From NCBI GenBank assembly GCA_913057245.1, contig CAJXNH010000016.1:1-64000 (forward strand): a DNA stretch of 64,000 bases, given 5' to 3'. The notes beneath the pieces were generated by a model. That model searched no databases. It had not been told where the DNA came from and saw nothing but the letters and a program-made list of their open reading frames with translations. Source of the DNA: an uncultured Phaeodactylibacter sp. (GTDB lineage Bacteria; Bacteroidota; Bacteroidia; Chitinophagales; Saprospiraceae). Of this stretch, positions 33,391 to 41,105 are shown one piece after another. The position numbers and the translations under genes are program-made. Each line of letters opens with the position of its first letter. Positions within the stretch are counted from its first letter, which is position 1.

Positions 33391-34404
33391 TTACTGGCAA
33401 TTCTTTCCATTGCCCCTGATTACAATTTGCCCATTTTCTTCACTAATTTCCAGTTCCATCGTGAAGGCCATCGCATCCAGCAGTTCCTGCAGCTTAGGGT
33501 TGGGAAAATCCCCCATGAAACGGCATTTCGCCAGCTGTTCATTCGCCAGTACGACCTTCTTCCCAAAATACCGTTCAATCGCACTGGCGACCTGGCCCAG
33601 CGGCTGATTGTCAAACTGCAGCCGGTTCTCCTTCCAGGCTATTGCGTTGGAGACCGGGGCCTCCCGAACCTTTTCCAGCATTTTGTCATACTGTCCGGAT
33701 TTACCAGGAACCAATATAACTTTCTCTTCTTCCCGGTCAACGGATGCAACTTCTACTTTTCCGGTAGCTACAGATACCGTTACTTTAGGCTCATTGGGGT
33801 AAGCCCGGACGTTGAAAGAAGTGCCAAGAACGGTGGTTTGCGCCCCTTCAGAAAAGATGGTAAACGTTGCTCCATTCTGCTTCACCACTTCAAAAAAGGC
33901 TTCACCGGTTAGCCTTACTTCTCGGTCCTTAAACGCTTCGGCATACCGTAGCGCACTGTTTTCGTTCAGCACAACCGTGCTCCCATCGGGCAACGACAAG
34001 GTCTGTTTCTCGCCTTCCCCTGTTTGAACGGTTGCATAAACCGGTGAGTGATCCACAAGGCCGGAGTACCAATACCCCCAATATCCTCCTATCAACAGGA
34101 TGACCGCTGCTGCTGCGTACTTTAAATAGGACTTCAGGACAGGCAATCCTATCACCTTCCCTTCGTCGGCTGCAGGTTGTTTCTGCAGACGCTCTTCCAG
34201 TAAGTCCCAGGCCGCCGGCTTACCGGCAGAGAAGTCAGGCATATCGTAGGATGCCGTCACAGACCAAAGCTTTTCGGCTTCTTCGAGAACTGCCCGGTTA
34301 GCAGAATCGGCTTCTACCCAGCGCATCAGCACCTCCCGGTCTGCCTCACTGATATCTCCGGAGAGATACCGCCCTATCAATTCAAGGTAGTCGCTTTGAT
34401 TCAT
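33391..34404 (-). CDS. FecR-family anti-sigma factor
   Basis: A 337-residue inner-membrane protein. The N-terminal cytoplasmic part (~1-85; LELIGRYLSGDISEADREVL) binds sigma in this family. A single membrane helix follows (AAAAVILLIGGYWGYW, ~100-118), then the periplasmic FecR domain (TLSLPDGSTVVLNENSALRY, VRLTGEAFFEVVKQ). A DUF4974-type C-terminal domain closes the protein (LQFDNQPLGQVASAIERYFGKKV). The gene lies 60 bp after the ECF sigma gene and 12 bp before the STN-repeat gene, giving the order sigma / anti-sigma / outer-membrane sensor. Confidence 0.92.
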   Translation of the reverse strand: MNQSDYLELIGRYLSGDISEADREVLMRWVEADSANRAVLEEAEKLWSVTASYDMPDFSAGKPAAWDLLEERLQKQPAADEGKVIGLPVLKSYLKYAAAAVILLIGGYWGYWYSGLVDHSPVYATVQTGEGEKQTLSLPDGSTVVLNENSALRYAEAFKDREVRLTGEAFFEVVKQNGATFTIFSEGAQTTVLGTSFNVRAYPNEPKVTVSVATGKVEVASVDREEEKVILVPGKSGQYDKMLEKVREAPVSNAIAWKENRLQFDNQPLGQVASAIERYFGKKVVLANEQLAKCRFMGDFPNPKLQELLDAMAFTMELEISEENGQIVIRGNGKNCQ

Positions 34405-34464
34405 GTTGTTGTTAGTTTCCGGAATAGTGATGCACCCGCTGAGGCAATCCCCCTACTCCAGGCT

Positions 34465-35160
34465 TCAATTTTTTTTCTTCTTTTTTACTTCCAGTTCTAT
34501 ATCTGATGTTAGGCGAAAGGCAGTATATTCCATAAGGTTAGCTTCAGGCTGTGAGGAAGGCAATGCTTCGGCCGGCTGACAGGCAGTAAACCATAGTAGG
34601 CCAAATAGCAGAGCAATCTGCAGGTAGTGCTGTAATTTATCCCGCAGCACCCGCAGCGCTTTGCCCATTTGATTTTCGACTGTTTTGACGGAAATGTCCA
34701 TTTGCTCAGCAATCTCCTTGTAGGTCAGCTCTTCGTACCGGCTCAGTTGGAAAACCGTGCGGCACTTAGGCGGCAGTTGATTGATAGCTGCGGTAACATT
34801 CTCCTGCATTTCACCATGAAGAAACTTGTCTTCAGCGCTATCATCCACGCCGGGTTCATGGCCGGGCTCAAAGGCTTCCTGCTCCCAGCGTTTGTTGCGG
34901 CGCAGGTAGCCCAACCCTTCGTTGATGGCCATACGGCGGATGTAAGCACCAAGGGAGGAGTTGATTTCGATTTGGTGGCGCTTTTCCCAAAACCGGAGGA
35001 AGACTTCCTGTGCCAGGTCCTCTGCGGTGCTGGCATCAGGCACAAAGCGGTAGATCGACTGGCACACCATTTCGTAGTGGTCTTCGAAGAGGTGCTGCAG
35101 CGCCATCCGATCGTCCGCTTTGAGGCGGGAAAGTAGGTTTATTTCGGTGTTGTTTGACAT
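34465..35160 (-). CDS. ECF sigma-70 factor with hydrophobic C-terminal extension
   Basis: A 231-residue ECF sigma factor of the Bacteroidota expansion type. Region 2 (LFEDHYEMVCQSIYRFVPDASTAEDLAQEVFLRFWEKR in outline) and region 4 (LPPKCRTVFQLSRYEELTYKEIAEQMDISVKTVENQMGKALRVLR) are complete within ~185 residues. About 45 extra residues follow: a hydrophobic stretch (YLQIALLFGLLWFTAC, lipobox-like), an acidic linker and a KKKKKN end. This tail could anchor the sigma factor to the inner membrane, a feature not usual for the family. The gene heads the sigma/FecR/STN operon, with a TACTTTTG -7 element 48 bp upstream. Confidence 0.9.
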   Translation of the reverse strand: MSNNTEINLLSRLKADDRMALQHLFEDHYEMVCQSIYRFVPDASTAEDLAQEVFLRFWEKRHQIEINSSLGAYIRRMAINEGLGYLRRNKRWEQEAFEPGHEPGVDDSAEDKFLHGEMQENVTAAINQLPPKCRTVFQLSRYEELTYKEIAEQMDISVKTVENQMGKALRVLRDKLQHYLQIALLFGLLWFTACQPAEALPSSQPEANLMEYTAFRLTSDIELEVKKKKKN

Positions 35161-35207
35161 TAAAGCCGGGTGTATTTTTCGGCCACAAGATTAAGTTTAA
35201 TTCCCTA

Positions 35208-35215
35208 CAAAAGTA
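35208..35215 (-). promoter_or_regulatory. -7 promoter element of the ECF sigma operon
   Basis: Minus-strand TACTTTTG matches TAnnTTTG and predicts a start near 35201, giving a ~40-nt leader. Confidence 0.5.
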
Positions 35216-35287
35216 AAAGGCTTTCGACATACGGGGGCATTTATTAGAGCGAATGGCAATCAGACCTTTCTGAACTGGCAGAATTGA

Positions 35288-37024
35288 TTACTCAATTACA
35301 ATCCGGGACAGGTAGCGCTGTTGCCCCGTTTGGCCCTGAAGCAAATAAAGGCCCGCTGGTAAAGCGGGCAATGTAAAGGATTGCAGCCCTCCGGCATGCG
35401 CAACGCCCCATACCCGCTGCCCCAAACTGCTCAATAACTGCAATTGGCCATGCCCCGGAAGCTCCACATGCAGCGTGCCTGACGTAGGGTTGGGAAAGGC
35501 ACGTAGTGGCTGATACGCCGGGCGGACCACACTGCTGATATTCGAATCGTCAATTTGAATCAGGTAAAGGGCATCGAAGTCGGGCGAATCATAGCCGGTT
35601 GTCAATGACCATCCACTCCCAAACGCGAGGGGTTGGTTGAAGTTCGCTGAGGCGTAGGCCCGCCCTTCCGCGTCCACCATAATGTTATGATTGGTGCTGA
35701 AGGGGGGATCTCCCAACAGTTCAGGCTGATGTGCCCAGGATAGCTGCCCGTCCGGGAGGAAACGTGCCCACAAACTTACAGACCCACCAACTTCGAACGA
35801 CAGCGCGGTGCTTTCCGAAAGGGCAACCTCAGCCCGAAAGGCGGCGGCTGAGAGGTAGATATTTCCGTCCGGGTGGACATCCATCGCGCCATTAGAACAA
35901 AACAGCGTATTACCCCAGAGCAGTTGCCCATTGGCATCCCAGCAGAGCAAAGCCGTCTTTAGCAGGTCATCTTCGGCTTGAAAGTACTGCAGGGTTGCCG
36001 ATTCCTCAATCAGGACTTGCTGTTCATGAGAAAAACCCAGGTAAATCCGCCCCTGCTCGTCCGTTTCGAGTCCGAAGGGAACAATTAAGCCTTCCTGTGG
36101 CTCGATATTCCGGTACCATTGCCGGTTGCCCTGTGCATCGTATTTGACCAGCAGGCAGCCATCATCACCATCTTGATTGTCATTCATCAAAATTCCGCCG
36201 TCCAGCAGTAAGCCACCGGCGCTGTAGGCAATAGATACGATGGGCTCACCCTCCAAACTCAGGGCTAAGCCCAGGCCCTCCGCATTTCCGCCATCAATGG
36301 GCAGGGGAGACTGAATTTGCTCTGCCCATTCCAGATCGCCATCAGGTGTAAGCCGGGCCAGGTAGAACGTCTTGCCCCGGTCAGACGGCTCCGTGAATAC
36401 GGTAGGGCCACCGAAATCCATCTCCCGGTGATAACTGCCTGTAATGTAGATCGAACCGGCATCATCCACCGCCAATGCATTCAGCCGGTCCCCTTTATCG
36501 AAGAACTCACTGTCTGCTCCGCCGTAAGCTTTTGCCCATTCCAGCGTGCCTTCGGCATCAAACCGGGCAATAAAAGCATCCCGGTAGCCATCGGCAAACA
36601 ACGTCCGGGTAGCCCCTGAGGTATCCCGCTGAATGAGCAGGGGGCCGTATTCCGCAGAGGCAATTTCACCACCCACGTAAACCTTGCCGGCTTTGACCGC
36701 TAAAGTGCGCATATCCCCCATCGTCAACCTACGGTACCAAAGTGCTTCGCCCTCCTCAGACAACTTCTGCAAAAAGCCGGTTTGGGCTCCGCTGTATGGC
36801 GGGTGGACCACTATGCTATCGAGCTCCAAATCGGACCGGTGGAAGCCTAAAAGGTAAATATCCCCGGCTTCATCGGTTGCCATATCGACTATATTGAGGT
36901 TTTTGCCAAAAGAAAAGATTGGTGACTCAACGGCATAACGCTGCGCCCAGGTGACTTCAGGTTGAGCGGCAACCACCAAAACCAATGAAATTTGCAGGAC
37001 GGAGAACAGGAGCAAACGTATCAT
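35288..37024 (-). CDS. Secreted beta-propeller (SBBP-like) protein with T9SS sorting domain
   Basis: The start chosen is ATG 37024 (MIRLLLFSVLQISLVLVVAAQ), a clean signal peptide 20 nt after the promoter's -7 element; the frame continues 15 codons upstream. The 578-residue product has repeated blocks of the form DEAGDIYLLGF, DDAGSIYITGSYH, DEQGRIYLGF and PDGNIYLSA alternating with WAKAYGG/WYRRLTM, typical of SBBP/beta-propeller repeats. The C-terminus is a T9SS type A signal (LRAFPNPTSGTLHVELPGHG ... PAGLYLLQGQTGQQ). It should be surface-exposed or secreted. No catalytic motif was seen; function unknown. Confidence 0.85.
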   Translation of the reverse strand: MIRLLLFSVLQISLVLVVAAQPEVTWAQRYAVESPIFSFGKNLNIVDMATDEAGDIYLLGFHRSDLELDSIVVHPPYSGAQTGFLQKLSEEGEALWYRRLTMGDMRTLAVKAGKVYVGGEIASAEYGPLLIQRDTSGATRTLFADGYRDAFIARFDAEGTLEWAKAYGGADSEFFDKGDRLNALAVDDAGSIYITGSYHREMDFGGPTVFTEPSDRGKTFYLARLTPDGDLEWAEQIQSPLPIDGGNAEGLGLALSLEGEPIVSIAYSAGGLLLDGGILMNDNQDGDDGCLLVKYDAQGNRQWYRNIEPQEGLIVPFGLETDEQGRIYLGFSHEQQVLIEESATLQYFQAEDDLLKTALLCWDANGQLLWGNTLFCSNGAMDVHPDGNIYLSAAAFRAEVALSESTALSFEVGGSVSLWARFLPDGQLSWAHQPELLGDPPFSTNHNIMVDAEGRAYASANFNQPLAFGSGWSLTTGYDSPDFDALYLIQIDDSNISSVVRPAYQPLRAFPNPTSGTLHVELPGHGQLQLLSSLGQRVWGVAHAGGLQSFTLPALPAGLYLLQGQTGQQRYLSRIVIE

Positions 37025-37043
37025 AAGCAGGGATCTTTTGCTG

Positions 37044-37051
37044 CAAAAGTA
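37044..37051 (-). promoter_or_regulatory. -7 promoter element of the beta-propeller gene
   Basis: Minus-strand TACTTTTG (consensus TAnnTTTG) with a predicted start near 37037, 13 nt before the ATG at 37024. Confidence 0.55.
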
Positions 37052-37067
37052 CGGGATGCCCGTGGAC

Positions 37068-37200
37068 AAAAAAAGGGGAATAACCGTTTTGGATATTCCC
37101 CATCTACTTAGCTTAACCTATTTACCTATTCTTAATGAAGATTAGATCTTCAAAGCTCTTTTGAAAGGCACATTGCCTTTTACTGTTTCTTAAGTGTTGT
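37068..37200 (-). ncRNA. Candidate small RNA ending in an intrinsic terminator
   Basis: On the minus strand three hairpins follow one another: AAAGGC/GCCTTT (37180-37164), TGAAGAT/ATCTTCA (37152-37136) and GGGGAATA/TATTCCCC (37101-37075), the last followed by seven Ts (37074-37068). This terminator lies upstream of the promoter of the beta-propeller gene, so it does not serve that gene. No minus-strand ORF precedes it. A short structured RNA or an insulating terminator fits. The 5' end is unknown; the stretch 37201-37483 shows nothing else convincing. Confidence 0.4.
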
Positions 37201-37461
37201 TCAGTTGTGCTTGTGTGAGTGTTTGTTGGAGTTACCCCCAATCGTATCCCTGCTTTCAGGAAAGTTTGTATTTGTTTGCTCTTGCTGGTAGGTACATTAC
37301 CAATCTTATGCCAAAAAACACAAACAACTAATAATCAAGACATTAACCAAAAAAGACCATTCGTTTTTATCCCAAAAAAAGACAAAAATCCCAGATTGGG
37401 AAAATATTTCAGATTGAATGGCTCCCATTCAGGCATCATTAAGATAATGCGAAGTGGAATA

Positions 37462-37491
37462 TTGCAAACCCAAGCCCAGCGAGTATATTTG
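37462..37491 (+). promoter_or_regulatory. Promoter of the first TPR-like gene
   Basis: TATATTTG (37484-37491) matches the -7 consensus, with TTG at 37462-37464 and a 19-nt spacer, the usual Bacteroidota spacing. The start would be near 37498, 8 nt before the ATG. Confidence 0.6.
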
Positions 37492-37505
37492 CAGAAATTT
37501 TTCTT

Positions 37506-38030
37506 ATGGCAACGGTTTATTTAAGATACGTATTAATCGGGCTGTTCTTTATCCTGGGAGCGGTTTTGCAATTCAGGCTGGGCATCAGTCAGGCCTGGTA
37601 CCTCTACCTGGGCGGTGTTTTGCTGCTTCTGACTCAGGCTTTCATGGGCAATGTATGGACGGCCCACAGCCTGCTCAAAAGAGGGAAAGCGGCGGATGCA
37701 GAGAAAGTCCTCGACCAGGTATGGTCTCCAAGTTTGCTGCTCCGGCGCAACCGGGCCTACTACTACTTTTCACTTGGCCTGATTTATTTGCAACGGAAAG
37801 ATATGGAACCGGCTAACGACATGCTTACCGAGGCTATTGAACTCGGGCTGGAGCACCCCAATGACAGCGCCCTGGCTTGCCTGAACCTCGCACACATCCA
37901 CTACGTACAAATGCGCCCCGAACAGGCCCGCCACTGGATGGAAAAAGCACGGAGCTTCCCCTCCAACGACCTGCTGATCAAGGAAAACCTGCAAAAACTG
38001 AAACAGGCACTAGCCGCAAGAAACAACTAA
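37506..38030 (+). CDS. Membrane-anchored TPR-like protein, copy 1
   Basis: A 174-residue protein: two closely spaced N-terminal membrane segments (VYLRYVLIGLFFILGAVLQF; WYLYLGGVLLLLTQAF), then a soluble helical region with TPR-like pairs (LLLRRNRAYYYFSLGLIYLQRKDMEPANDMLTEAIELG; ALACLNLAHIHYVQMRPEQARHWMEKARSF in outline). It is a paralogue of the next gene, with the same layout and the shared motif of a basic residue, then NRAYYYF/NRAYFYM. Probably a cytoplasmic scaffold facing protein partners at the membrane. Specific function unknown. Confidence 0.78.
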   Translation: MATVYLRYVLIGLFFILGAVLQFRLGISQAWYLYLGGVLLLLTQAFMGNVWTAHSLLKRGKAADAEKVLDQVWSPSLLLRRNRAYYYFSLGLIYLQRKDMEPANDMLTEAIELGLEHPNDSALACLNLAHIHYVQMRPEQARHWMEKARSFPSNDLLIKENLQKLKQALAARNN

Positions 38031-38079
38031 TAAAAGCCACAGGTGTTACCCAAACTACGCACCACCCGATCAATATTAC

Positions 38080-38087
38080 TACATTTG
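38080..38087 (+). promoter_or_regulatory. -7 promoter element of the second TPR-like gene
   Basis: TACATTTG matches TAnnTTTG, 20 bp before the ATG at 38107. No clear -33 element. Confidence 0.5.
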
Positions 38088-38106
38088 CCAAAAATTAACC
38101 GAACGC

Positions 38107-38703
38107 ATGTTAACAATTAATATTTACCTCAAATTCGCTTTAATTGCCGTGGGCCTGATCGGTGGTATCGCACTTTGGGCTACCATGGGGGTATGGTATG
38201 GCATCTGGTTCGTCATCCTGGGTCTGGTAATGCTGGCCACCTACATTTTTCTGGGCACCGTTCAATCCGCAGCGGAGATGCTACAGGAGTCCGACTTCGA
38301 AGGCGCCAACGAACGCCTGAACCTCACCTTTAAGCCGGAGTGGCTGTATGCAACCAACCGTGCTTACTTCTACATGATCAAAGGCTCTACTGCCCTGGCC
38401 CAGAAGAATGTGGAGGAAGGCGAAAAGTGGCTGAAAAAAGCCGAGGAAGTCGAAGTTCCAACCGACAACGAGCGTGCCATGCTGCAACTTCAGCTCGCGA
38501 ACATCGCGGCGTCCAAGGGGCGCTGGAAACAAGCTGAACGCCATTACCGGGTGGCTAAAGGTTGCAAAATTACCGAGCCTAATATCAAGGAACAGTTCAA
38601 TATGTTCGAAAAGCAGTTTAAAAACCGTGGTGCCGCCAAGCAATCCGGTCAAATGGGTGGCTTCCGCCCGGGTGGGAAGCGCCGCCGCCCCAAGATGCGG
38701 TAA
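38107..38703 (+). CDS. Membrane-anchored TPR-like protein, copy 2
   Basis: A 198-residue paralogue of the upstream gene: two N-terminal membrane segments (FALIAVGLIGGIALWATMGV; IWFVILGLVMLATYIFLG), then TPR-like helices (LYATNRAYFYMIKGSTALAQKNVEEGEKWLKKAEEV; MLQLQLANIAASKGRWKQAERHYRVAKG in outline). It ends in a very basic Gly/Arg/Lys tail (GGFRPGGKRRRPKMR), which could bind nucleic acid or phospholipid. Only 11 bp separate it from the response regulator gene, so co-transcription with the two-component system is possible. Confidence 0.78.
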   Translation: MLTINIYLKFALIAVGLIGGIALWATMGVWYGIWFVILGLVMLATYIFLGTVQSAAEMLQESDFEGANERLNLTFKPEWLYATNRAYFYMIKGSTALAQKNVEEGEKWLKKAEEVEVPTDNERAMLQLQLANIAASKGRWKQAERHYRVAKGCKITEPNIKEQFNMFEKQFKNRGAAKQSGQMGGFRPGGKRRRPKMR

Positions 38704-38714
38704 CCCGCTGAAGG

Positions 38715-39398
38715 ATGAGAGTACTGATCGTAGATGACGAGGTCAAAATCAGCAACGTAATCAACAAAGGTTTGCGGCAGTATGGTATTGAATCCACAGC
38801 CGCTTTCGACGGAGAAGTCGCCCTTGAATTATTGTCTGCTGAAACGTTTGACCTCGTCATTCTCGATATCATCCTCCCCAAGGTCAATGGGTGGGAAATC
38901 TGCAAACACATCCGGCAGGAGCTGCACCTCTCCGTCCCGATTCTAATGCTCTCCGCCATGGGCAAGACCGAACACGTCATCAAGGGGCTCGATGCCGGTG
39001 CTGATGACTTCCTTTCCAAGCCGTTCAAAATTGAAGAGCTGGCAGCCCGCGTCCGCGCCCTTTACCGCCGCAACCACCAATACGCTGCCGTACAGCCTGC
39101 CCTGCTCAATGCCGCCGGGCTCACCCTCGACCTCAACCGCCTGGAAGTGCAGCGCGATGGCCAACTGATTTCGCTTACTGCCAAAGAGTTTGAGCTGCTT
39201 AAATGCTTTATGCAACAACCCGGACGCGTCCTCACCCGGGAGCAGCTCCTGGAAGCGGCCTGGGACATTGGCTTTGATACCGGTACCAACGTGGTGGATG
39301 TGTACATCAACTACCTGCGCCGAAAGCTGGAGGCGGACGGCTCGCCCCGCATCCTGCATACTAAGATCGGTGCCGGGTATTACCTCAGTACGGAATAG
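38715..39398 (+). CDS. OmpR-family response regulator
   Basis: A 227-residue regulator. The receiver domain has the acidic pair D7-D8, phospho-acceptor D51 (LVILDIILPKVNGW), and K102 in SKPFKIEEL. The C-terminal winged helix (LTAKEFELLKCFMQQPGRVLTREQLLEAAWD in outline; VYINYLRRKLE) places it in the OmpR/PhoB class. It lies 8 bp before its cognate histidine kinase. The signal and regulon are unknown; nearby candidates are the SulP transporter downstream and the TPR-like membrane proteins upstream. Confidence 0.92.
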   Translation: MRVLIVDDEVKISNVINKGLRQYGIESTAAFDGEVALELLSAETFDLVILDIILPKVNGWEICKHIRQELHLSVPILMLSAMGKTEHVIKGLDAGADDFLSKPFKIEELAARVRALYRRNHQYAAVQPALLNAAGLTLDLNRLEVQRDGQLISLTAKEFELLKCFMQQPGRVLTREQLLEAAWDIGFDTGTNVVDVYINYLRRKLEADGSPRILHTKIGAGYYLSTE

Positions 39399-39406
39399 CC
39401 CCTGCC

Positions 39407-40792
39407 ATGAAGTTAAAAAACCGGCTGGCCCTCAACTTTGCGCTATTCACCTCAGGCATCCTTTTCCTGATGGGCGGGCTGATTTTCTTGCTTTACCGCA
39501 ACTACCTGGAGCATGAATTCACCTCCCGCCTGCACGAGCGCTGCATGATCGCTTCCCAAATGTACCTCGATGACGACGAGTTGAGCCCTCAGGTGTTGGA
39601 GCAAATCCGACAGAAACACATGCGCACCCTGCCCAGCGAACAGGAATACTTCTTTCATTTGGAGAAAAAGGACAGCCTCCTCCCCCACCTGCCCGATTTT
39701 TTGGCTGAGCGCCTGACCGGTCCAGTCACGGAAGCACAGGAATACTTCAAGATAGAAAAAGGAGACACACTTGGCGTTGGGATACTGTACCGGGACGATC
39801 AGGGGCCTCACTTCACCATCGTCACCGCCGTCAACCGGCAGGGCAAGCAGGAACTCCGGGAGCTGGCCAATATCCTTTTTGGGCTGGCGGGGCTTTACCT
39901 GGTTTTTATTTTCTTCATCGCCCGCTGGTATGCCCGGCGCATGCTCTCCCCCCTGACCGCCATGACCGAGAAAATGAAGACTGTGGACACCGCGAATTTG
40001 CACGTCCGCCTGGAGCCCTTGCCCGATCAGGACCCTAAGGACGAACTGGGCAGCATTGTGGAGGCCTTCAACAAAATGCTCAGCCGGCTGGAAACTTCGG
40101 TGGAAACGCAGCGCAACTTCATCACCCACGCTTCTCATCAGTTCAATACCCCCCTGACGACCATTCTTGGGGAAATAGAACTCGTACGGCAGCATTATAA
40201 ATCCCTGCCCCCCGCAGTCGCCGAGTCGCTGGACAATATCTCCGAGGAGTCCGAACGCCTGAACCGGCTAACGCTACGCCTCCTGCACCTGGCTGAAGTA
40301 GGCACGGAAGGTGTCAATGACAGAGGGCAGAGCATCCGCCTCGACGAACTGCTTTTTGAAATACAGGAAGAGCTCAGCAGGGCCTATCCACAGCAGCCCC
40401 TTCAGATCGACACGGCCACTTTTCCGGGCGACCCGGACGCGCTCGTGGTCAATGGCAATGCCAACCTACTGCAGATTGCCCTGTTCAACCTGGCAGAGAA
40501 CGGGCTCAAGTACTCCGAATCTCCGGTTACCGTCACGCTTTCAGCTGGTAGCAAAGTGATTGAAGTCCGGTTTCAGGATCAGGGAATGGGCATTCCTGAA
40601 GAGGAGCTGGAGTCCATCTTTACGCCTTTTTTCCGGGGCCAGCATGTGCAGGCCCGCACCGGCTACGGTGTAGGGCTGCCGCTTACGCAAAAGATCATCG
40701 AGCTGCACAAAGGTCGAATCACGGTGGAATCACAGCCCGGCAAAGGCACCCTGGCTACGGTACGCCTCCCGTTAGAGCAGCAGTTCATCTGA
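39407..40792 (+). CDS. Membrane sensor histidine kinase
   Basis: A 461-residue kinase with two membrane segments (~8-30 and ~163-182) around a ~130-residue periplasmic sensor region. Next are a HAMP domain (ARRMLSPLTAMTEKMKTVD) and the HisKA box FITHASHQFNTPLTTILGE with phospho-acceptor His at about residue 244. The ATPase domain shows N-box NLAENGLKYS, G1 DQGMGIPEEEL and G2 GYGVGLPLTQKI. This is an EnvZ/BaeS-like architecture. It is encoded with the OmpR-type regulator just upstream. The sensed signal cannot be read from sequence. Confidence 0.92.
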   Translation: MKLKNRLALNFALFTSGILFLMGGLIFLLYRNYLEHEFTSRLHERCMIASQMYLDDDELSPQVLEQIRQKHMRTLPSEQEYFFHLEKKDSLLPHLPDFLAERLTGPVTEAQEYFKIEKGDTLGVGILYRDDQGPHFTIVTAVNRQGKQELRELANILFGLAGLYLVFIFFIARWYARRMLSPLTAMTEKMKTVDTANLHVRLEPLPDQDPKDELGSIVEAFNKMLSRLETSVETQRNFITHASHQFNTPLTTILGEIELVRQHYKSLPPAVAESLDNISEESERLNRLTLRLLHLAEVGTEGVNDRGQSIRLDELLFEIQEELSRAYPQQPLQIDTATFPGDPDALVVNGNANLLQIALFNLAENGLKYSESPVTVTLSAGSKVIEVRFQDQGMGIPEEELESIFTPFFRGQHVQARTGYGVGLPLTQKIIELHKGRITVESQPGKGTLATVRLPLEQQFI

Positions 40793-40872
40793 TCGTTCTT
40801 TGTTTCTAATCTTATTTTAATGCCATTCTAATCCCAGCTTAATGCGGTGTTGGGAAATAAGGTACATATTTA

Positions 40873-41043
40873 GAGCGTGTTAGGACTTTAGTATTCGGTC
40901 TGTCCCGGTGCACCGGGACACTTTTTCGCTTATACTTCGCCCCGAAAATCCTCATTTAGCTTTGGCTAAACTCCGGTTTTCGGGTCTCGTCTAATCAAAA
41001 AATTGCTAGTTTTCGACTAGAATACCAAAATCCCAACACGCTC
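40873..41043. mobile_element. 171-bp MITE with near-perfect terminal inverted repeats
   Basis: The termini GAGCGTGTTAGGA and TCCCAACACGCTC belong to inverted repeats about 25 bp long with three mismatches (including one flanking AG/CT pair). The element is flanked by TTA on both sides (40870-40872 and 41044-41046), consistent with a 3-bp target duplication as made by some IS5-family elements. Inside are the perfect palindrome GTCCCGGTGCACCGGGAC and a hairpin with CCCGAAAA/TTTTCGGG outer and TTTAGC/GCTAAA inner arms. No transposase. It lies between the histidine kinase and the SulP gene. Confidence 0.8.
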
Positions 41044-41105
41044 TTACAGATCAGCCTCACCGAAAGAAAGCCATTACTACTGCTACTGAAATTCACAACG
41101 TCACC

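Noticed and set aside
37219-37524. 101-codon frame upstream of the first TPR-like gene, with a short hydrophobic run
   Set aside because: GTG start, overlaps the -7 promoter element and the start of the next gene, and sits antisense to the candidate small RNA; composition is not protein-like.
38618-39028. 136-codon minus-strand frame over the response regulator start
   Set aside because: Antisense to a response regulator with all conserved residues.
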